Shown: piece after piece, positions 33,481 to 39,115 of the stretch | Numbering within the stretch: the first letter of the stretch is position 1 | How the letters are laid out: each line of letters starts with the position of its first letter | Source: Alectoria sarmentosa | Lineage: Eukaryota; Ascomycota; Lecanoromycetes; Lecanorales; Parmeliaceae | Assembly (NCBI GenBank): GCA_009733775.1 | Contig: WOGZ01000308.1 | Location: 1-39,115 of the forward strand | DNA: 39,115 bases | Direction: 5' to 3' | Program-made: the position numbers and the translations under genes | The notes under the pieces: generated by a model | The model's input: only the letters and a program-made list of their open reading frames with translations | What the model was told of the DNA's origin: nothing | Database searches by the model: none

Positions 33481-35860
33481 GAAAACGTTTCAATTATTTA
33501 TTTTAAAAAATTCGTATATCTCATCGAGATTTCTTCAGAAAAACTTTTTTCAATTTATTTTCGAAGTTTATTATAATCTCTTTCATCGTCGTTTTCTTTT
33601 TATTATAAAAACAATTAATGCATCTTAACCTCCTTAAATAATTCACAATAACCTTTCAAAAATTTACTCGAAAAATTGATTTTTCATTATATTTTTGATT
33701 ACCCCGATTTCTCGAGAAATTTGTCAAATTATAATTTAAACGACTTTAAAAGCTCTTTTTCTTATTATGAAAACACGTTTTCAAATTTATTCGAAGCTTC
33801 TTTTAAACGATCTGAAACTTTCATATAAATCATTATTTTTGTATTTTCTCAGGTTACGAAAATTATAACAATTATATTACGATTCACATTTGCTTTATGT
33901 GATATCTTTTCAAACATTATAAATGTCACGATCGAAAAATAATTTAGCAAATTCGATTATAAAATGAAGAATTATCAGAACAACGAAGGTCGATTCTCTT
34001 TTATAAGATATTTAAATTATTTTAACATATTTTTGATAAAAGATGCTATTAAATGATTTAAAAAAAAATTGAATGCTCATCGTTTTTTAGCGAAAGTAAA
34101 GATTATTTTTATATATGTTATCGTCGATAATTTTAAAGTCGTATTTTATAAAGCTTTTTTATCAAAAAAAGTCGAAATTGAAGACTTATTCATATCATTT
34201 AAAATAAAAGTTATTAAATTATATTAACGTTTTAACGAGTTATTATTTGTTTATTATATTAAAATTTATAATTTTATAAAAGATATAAGTGTTAAGAATC
34301 ATTCAACCTTAATATTAACCTTTTTCGAATTTAATTCTTTAAAATCAACTTTTTTAAGTATCGTTTTTCGAGCTTTTATTCGAGAATTGACGAATTTTGA
34401 AATTTGTAAAAAAATCATTCGAGATATAACATAAATTGATCGTTTTTTATTTAAAATTTAAAATTTTGTTAAAAAAACATATCGAAATAATCTCGAAATT
34501 TAAAAGTTATTAAATAAAGAATTTAAAGTCAATAAATTTTAATTTTATAAATCGCTCGTATAGAAGAATTTGCTTTAATAATAAATTATTTTTCTTCTAA
34601 TTATTCATCAAATTTCTAAGACTTTTTATAAATAAATCTCATAATATTAAATTTAATTTTTTTATATAAATTCATTTTAATAAAAATCGTTTTAAAAGTA
34701 TAATCTATTATAAACTTTTCAATAAAGATTTGAATATTCGAAATTTAATACAAATCTTTATATTCTCGTTTAAAATCTTAATCGAGCGAATGTTGAAAGA
34801 AGCGAAAGCAATCTGAGCAATCGTTTTCGTAATTCTCAATTTATTGCGAAGAAAATTCTTAATCGAATTATTTCGAAAAATCTTTATATTAATAACATTT
34901 TTTCGTGATCTTATATAAAGAATAAGTTATTATGTGTTAAATGTAAAATGATGACTTATAAATCTTTTATTTATATTAAAGCATTTTTGTTTATATGAAA
35001 ATAATCATATTTACGCATAATTGTTTTTAATGATAATTTTCAATTAAATTTTGCTTTTATAAAATTCGATGAATATAATGAAAACGTGAGATTTTATAAA
35101 ATTTTGATAAAAACTTTTTCGGAATTTTTCACAGTTTTCAATAATGTGAGTCAGTTTATATTTTTCATTAACTTTTACATTACGTCTTCGAGATCAAATT
35201 TAATAATTTTCGAAATAATTAAATTGAGTCGTTTTGTTTTTATTATAAATGTTCAGATTGCAAAAGCATTTTTGAATAAAGGTTTCGACTCGAATAAAAT
35301 AGTTCACATCGAAGAATTCGAAAAAGATGATTCTTTATAATTAATAATTTTAGGTCTTTTTTTATGATAACAAAAAAAGCGATCGAAGTTTATATCTTAA
35401 TTATCTATTTAAATAATTTCGATTATTTTATAATAAATTTCTTATCAATTTCAGATTGCTCTGTCAAATTCTTTGATAAACATTTTAAATGTTATTAATG
35501 ATCGTTTTAAGAGAAAAGGTAAAAAACGTGTCGAGAAGAAAACGGAGTCGCAATTTTTAATAAAAATGTTTAATAAATTCACTTATGATAATCTCGTGTT
35601 TATACGTCAAGTTCTTCAAAATAATCGAATCGATCTTTTTTGATTTGATTTTATAATATGATCTTTAATAACTTATAAAAAAATTAAGCGTTTTTATATT
35701 AAGATGCTTAAAAAGCGTATTTCGAAACCTTCCGCAGTTATTTAAATATTTGATATCTTTTAACATACGTTGAAGTAATTGTCACAATTGTCTACGATCT
35801 CACTTTAAAGCATTTTATAATCATTTTAATTAATGATGTTTCAGTCGCAGCAGTCGTAAC
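33481..35860 (+). pseudogene. Retroelement Gag polyprotein relic with mutated zinc knuckle
   Basis: A single plus-strand frame can be followed for nearly 800 codons without a frameshift, broken only by stops at positions where Gln or Trp would fit. At 34,933-34,974 it reads C-V-K-C-K-M-M-T-Y-K-S-F-I-Y. Spacing is exactly that of a CCHC knuckle (CX2CX4HX4C), with His and the last Cys replaced by Tyr, each one transition away. A basic, helical, Lys/Glu-rich part precedes it (34,440-34,620), as in Gag. After it, an uninterrupted stretch (35,086-35,337) and KRKGKKRVEKK with FIRQVLQNNRIDL follow, which could be the link to a protease. The 5' limit (33,481-34,080) is less certain. No matching pol follows on this strand, so the element is truncated or interrupted. 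Family (Gypsy or Copia) is not settled. Confidence 0.65.
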
Positions 35861-36104
35861 AAACTTTATTTTTATTTTTTTAATAATTTATATAAACGCT
35901 CGAGAATTCATAATTTAAGAATTCACAGCTCGGAAATTTATAATAGTTTGTCGCGATATGTGTTTATAATGTAAAAATTGTGAAAATATGATATAAAACA
36001 TTTAGTTGTATTAATCTAAGAGTGTTACGAAGAAAAGTGCGATTTATGTTACGGACGCATGCGCTCGTGTTATATGACTTGAATTTCGACATTCTTTTTC
36101 ACAC

Positions 36105-36480
36105 GCATACTTTTAAAAAAATCGAACGTCGAGTAAATGAAGTGAATTGAGCGTCGAATAATTATAATAAACTTAACGTCGAATAATTAGTGTGAAATCA
36201 CTCTTATATATCTCTCTTATCTCTTATGCGCCTCATAAAAATCTGAATTTTAAATATGAGATTCGAAACTCGCGATGTTCAAAATCGGATAAAAATAATA
36301 AAAATTCGAAAAAGAATAATCATCTTTTTCTCATAAATCACCTTTATCTCATAAATTATCTTTATTTTTTATACATTATTTCCCCCCTCTTCTCATAAAC
36401 ATTCGAATTTCAAAAACGAGATTCGAAACTCGCGATGTTTAAAGTCGGATAAAAAAAATGAAAATCGAAAATCTGAAAAC
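36105..36480. repeat. 160-bp tandem duplication
   Basis: The segment around GAGATTCGAAACTCGCGATG occurs at 36,258 and again at 36,418, exactly 160 bp apart, with similar sequence on both sides. GCGTCGAATAATTATAATAAACTTAACGTCGAATAATTA shows a shorter internal repeat near 36,151-36,189 (the motif is CGTCGAATAATTA). An open frame at 36,192-36,398 is part of this repeat and not a likely gene. Similar period and words (CGTCGAATAA) occur inverted at 385-945. Confidence 0.7.
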
Positions 36481-36650
36481 GATTATGTTTTTTTAAACAT
36501 ATTCGTCACGATGTTATATAGAAAAAATTTCATTTTTTAACGAAAAATCGTTTTCTGATAAATTTATTTTTAGTACATTTGATGCACATCAAAAATCGAG
36601 CGATATATAATCGATCAATATATATGAGAGTAAATTTTTCGATTAAACGA
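36455..36650 (-). repeat. Inverted repeat, right arm (partner at 121-330)
   Basis: Aligns with the reverse complement of 121-330. It lies on the 3' side of the minus-strand Copia RNase H relic and may be its 3' LTR or untranslated end. Just beyond it, an AT-palindromic tract (36,666-36,690, TATATGCATATATATATA) precedes unassigned AT-rich DNA up to 37,349. Confidence 0.75.
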
Positions 36651-36660
36651 AATATTTCGA

Positions 36661-37349
36661 ATTGTATATGCATATATATATATATATATGCGATCGACTA
36701 TAAGATTCGTAAAAGTCGTTTTAAAATATTAATGCTTAATAATAATAATTGATAACGTGTATATAAACGATGTTTATAATAATGATGACGGCAATAACGT
36801 TTAAGGGCATAAATACGATGATCTTAAAAATATGAGTATAATGATTTTAAGAGATATGAGTGTGATAATCTCGATGAAAATATTCAAAGCGATTAACGAA
36901 AAAACGACGATAACGATCTTTTGAGTAACGTCGTAGATTTTAAATTTGAATCGAACATAAATATAAATGTTTCGAAAAGAGATTCGTAAAGTTTGTGAAT
37001 ATAATTATAATAACGATAAATCAATTTTTGATATAATGATGATATAACGAAGTTTTAACACGTCAAGATTAATATTGAGGTTTTGCGAATAATTTTGATT
37101 TCGATTGATTATTCGATCGATCATTTGAAATGTGAGAATTAATGAAATCGTTTTTTTGAAGTTATAAGCGTTTAATAATGATAACGATTTAAACGTCTCT
37201 TCTAAAATAACGATTTAAATAATCTTAAATGAATGATATAAAATTGTTTTTATTTTAAGAATATCGCGAAAGATAATAAACTTATCGAGATATAAAATCT
37301 TAATAAAATTATTAATTATTTGTTTATTAATAAAAACATATTAAACATT
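36661..37349. other. AT-rich DNA 3' of the Copia pol relic
   Basis: No coding similarity seen on either strand. By position it should be the 3' non-coding end and perhaps LTR of the minus-strand Copia element. A GATGATGACG-like purine-rich stretch near 36,780-36,920 has trinucleotide character (ATG/ACG/ATA). Confidence 0.45.
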
Positions 37350-38320
37350 TATAAATTATTATTGATTTTTTCGTGTATAAAATGATAAGCGATGTTAATG
37401 TGTTTAATATGAATATAAAATTGTGCGTTTTTTGCGAGAACGATTGCGCTTTGATTGTTTTTAAGATTTATAATGATTTTAAAATTCGAATCGTTAAGTC
37501 GTAAAAGTTAATTGAGAAGATTTTTTAATCAAATAACTTTTTTAATAATTTACGTTTGATCGATATATTTTGCTTTATAAATGAATAATGTTATAATAAT
37601 TTAACGTTTATTTAATTAATTAATAACGTTATTATTTAAATTGAATAAATAATCGCAAATAAATCTTCGAATTGAGTTTTTAACTCAATCAAAATTAATG
37701 TAATTGAATAAATTTTTTAAAAAACCTTTATATACGAGTTCGTAATGCATCGTATTTTTAAAATATTGAAAGATTCGAATAATCGCATTTTAATGCGTTA
37801 AGATAAGATTAATTGAATATCGATTAATCAAAAAAACAACATAAACGATATCGAAACGGGTTTTTAATATAATATATATAAAAGAGCTCATAACGAATTA
37901 ATATTTCTTATAAAACTTTTTTGAAATCATATAATCTTTTTTAACGAGCGTCAATTTACGATTGATTTCGAATAATGTATTAATAAAAATGAGATTTTAA
38001 TATTTGAAATAATTGAGAAAATGTGTGATATACGTTTTTTGTTTCAAACGAATAATGTTATTACGACGATTTTTTTTGATGATTATGTTCAAATAAAAAA
38101 CGTATAATTTCAAATCTAACATATGAAATTTGACGTTTAAGATATTTTTGATTCGTTTGATAATGACTTTATTGCGATTTATGATCAAAACATCATCAAC
38201 GTAAAACGTTATAATGATTTTTTTTTGAGGTTTATGAACATATTATCGTTCGATTCGATGAGATTGAGATCGAGTTTCTTTATATACCTTAAAAGGTTAT
38301 TAGCATAATTAAAAACTTTG
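37350..38320 (-). pseudogene. Ty1/Copia reverse transcriptase and RNase H relic
   Basis: Read on the minus strand from 38,320 leftwards: KKLDLNLIESNDNMFIN, then after a one-base slip in an A9 run, IIITFYVDDVLI (catalytic YVDD intact at 38,192-38,203), FHMLDLKLYVFYLNI, IIRLKQKTYITHFLNYF, FVMSSFIYIILKTRFDIVY (family: GSLMYxxxxTRPDIxYAV), HxNAIIRIFQYFKNTMHY with a stop where family members have Trp (HWNAxKRIxRYLKGT), KYIDQT in place of AEYxALT, and NNQSAIVLAKN (family: DNQSAIxLAxN) ending KHINIAYHFIH. This order and the motifs are diagnostic for Copia pol. The RNase H part follows RT directly, as in the superfamily. Stops, the slip and missing 5' pol make it dead. It is truncated at about 38,320 by a TTCAACA-rich sequence. 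Confidence 0.93.
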
Positions 38321-38600
38321 TCAACAAATATTTATACAAATGTTTATAATAATTATTTTTCAACAGATATTTAACATTGTTAAAATCTTTCGAAAATATA
38401 AGAACATTAAGTTTTGTTCAACTTTATTTTAAATGTTACAGATTATTATCTAAAATTTAATCGTATTATAATGTTAATCGTATATTAAATTTAATGTTTC
38501 TTCAACAATAAATCAACAATCAATTAACAATTAATCAAAAATTCTCATTATCGTGTTTTTTATAACAAATTTTCAATAATATTTCAACATTTTCTTAACA
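38320..38600. repeat. Degenerate TTCAACA-rich sequence
   Basis: Words such as TTCAACA and CAACAAT recur in an AT-rich background and become denser towards the minisatellite at 38,615. It looks like an older, mutated extension of that array and abuts the broken end of the Copia relic. Confidence 0.5.
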
Positions 38601-38614
38601 ATTGCGATATAAAT

Positions 38615-38840
38615 ATTTTACTAAAAGACTTTTAATAAACTTTCAACGTTATTTTAACATATTTTCAACATATTTTAAACATGATTTCAACATGATTTCA
38701 ACATGTTTTCAACATGTTTTTTGTCTTCAATATATTTTCAACATATTTTTATTTTCAACATGTTTTCAACATGTTTTTATTTTCAACATGTTTTTGTTCT
38801 CAACATGTTTTTGTTCTCAACATGTTTTCAACATGCTTTC
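38615..38840. repeat. TTTTCAACATG minisatellite between 18-bp direct repeats
   Basis: About fifteen variants of TTTTCAACATG/TTTTCAACATA, spaced 11-22 bp, fill this stretch. The centre AACATGTT is palindromic. The identical 18-mer AACAATTGCGATATAAAT stands at 38,597-38,614 and 38,841-38,858, bracketing the array. A plus-strand frame through it encodes Phe/Cys/His-rich repeats (STCFQHVF) and is an artefact of the array, although I cannot formally exclude translation. Confidence 0.85.
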
Positions 38841-38970
38841 AACAATTGCGATATAAATGTATACGGAGGTACTCGGAGATAATCGGAGATGTTTTAAAAT
38901 TCATCATCATCTGCATCTACATTCTCATTATTCTCTCTAAGTTTTTCGTATGCTCTCAAGATATACGATC

Positions 38971-39115
38971 GCGATGTTTATGTCATAATGACGTGATTGC
39001 GATGCCCGTATCATGGCTACCTGATTACATGACTGCGATGCCCATGCCATGGCTATGTGGCTACATGGTTGCGATGCCCGTACCATGGATACGTGACTGC
39101 GATGCCCGTACCATG
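38971..39115. repeat. GCGATGCCC tandem repeat, continues past the window
   Basis: Units begin with GCGATGCCCGTACCATGG-like sequence at 38,999, 39,035, 39,071 and 39,099, with a diverged first unit at 38,971. Spacings are 28, 36, 36 and 28 bp: the long units carry an extra 8 bp (TACATGRY-like). CpG, TpG and CpA are all retained, so this repeat is not RIP-mutated. It could be coding (period 36 is a multiple of three, 28 is not) or a non-coding minisatellite. Confidence 0.85.

Noticed and set aside
36192..36398. 68-residue plus-strand open frame
   Set aside because: Lies in the 160-bp duplication and contains repeated units (HLFLINHLYLINYLYFL). No protein likeness.
38602..38856. 84-residue Phe/Cys/His-rich open frame
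   Set aside because: It is the translation of the TTTTCAACATG minisatellite between two direct 18-mers; nothing suggests a start signal or a gene.
38971..39115. CRISPR array
   Set aside because: The 28/36-bp units repeat over their whole length with no unique spacers, and the host is a fungus.

Overview
The window looks like nuclear DNA of a filamentous ascomycete (Pezizomycotina). It holds spliced genes with 50-75 nt introns and typical GT...CTAAT/CTGAC...AG signals. A roughly 14 kb gene island of balanced base composition (about 17,940-31,780) sits between two very AT-rich blocks (1-17,940 and 31,780-38,860). The AT blocks show the signature of repeat-induced point mutation (RIP). C-to-T and G-to-A transitions have destroyed repeated DNA, most surviving cytosines are in CpG, and reading frames of dead retroelements carry stops where Trp or Gln codons are expected. 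The genus cannot be fixed from the sequence alone.

Gene island: (1) a RAD17/Rad24-type checkpoint clamp loader on + (18,718-21,375, one 51-nt in-frame intron). (2) Convergent to it, AMP deaminase on - (25,091-21,936, three exons, 1,014 aa). (3) Divergent from AMP deaminase across a 654-bp shared promoter region, a 1,599-aa F-box plus C2H2-type zinc-finger protein on + (25,746-30,682, three exons). All three starts are the first Met after an in-frame stop, and all exon sums are multiples of three. These are ordinary housekeeping or conserved genes with no obvious pathway linking them. The 1.1 kb after the third gene holds only weak ORFs.

Left AT block: an approximately 160-bp degenerate tandem array (385-945); a complete but dead Ty3/Gypsy LTR retrotransposon (4,825-11,761) with 226-bp LTRs, a 5-bp target-site duplication, a polypurine tract and readable RT, RNase H and integrase remnants; an unassigned minus-strand coding relic near 15.4-15.7 kb; and an approximately 730-bp duplicated block present at 14.0-14.8 kb (fully mutated) and 17.5-18.26 kb (half protected), with a short flanking unit repeated on either side. 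The second copy lies across the edge of the island and shows the mutational gradient directly.

Right AT block: a long plus-strand retroelement Gag relic (about 33.5-35.86 kb, one frame throughout, with a mutated CCHC zinc knuckle); a 160-bp tandem duplication and a sequence inverted with respect to the extreme left of the window; a minus-strand Ty1/Copia RT-RNase H relic (38,320-37,350); a TTTTCAACATG minisatellite; and finally unmutated DNA with a 28/36-bp tandem repeat running off the window.

I did not find a new defence or biosynthetic system. The most informative content is the natural record of RIP: matched mutated and less mutated copies, LTR pairs differing almost only by transitions, strong sparing of CpG, and a sharp boundary beside an essential checkpoint gene.
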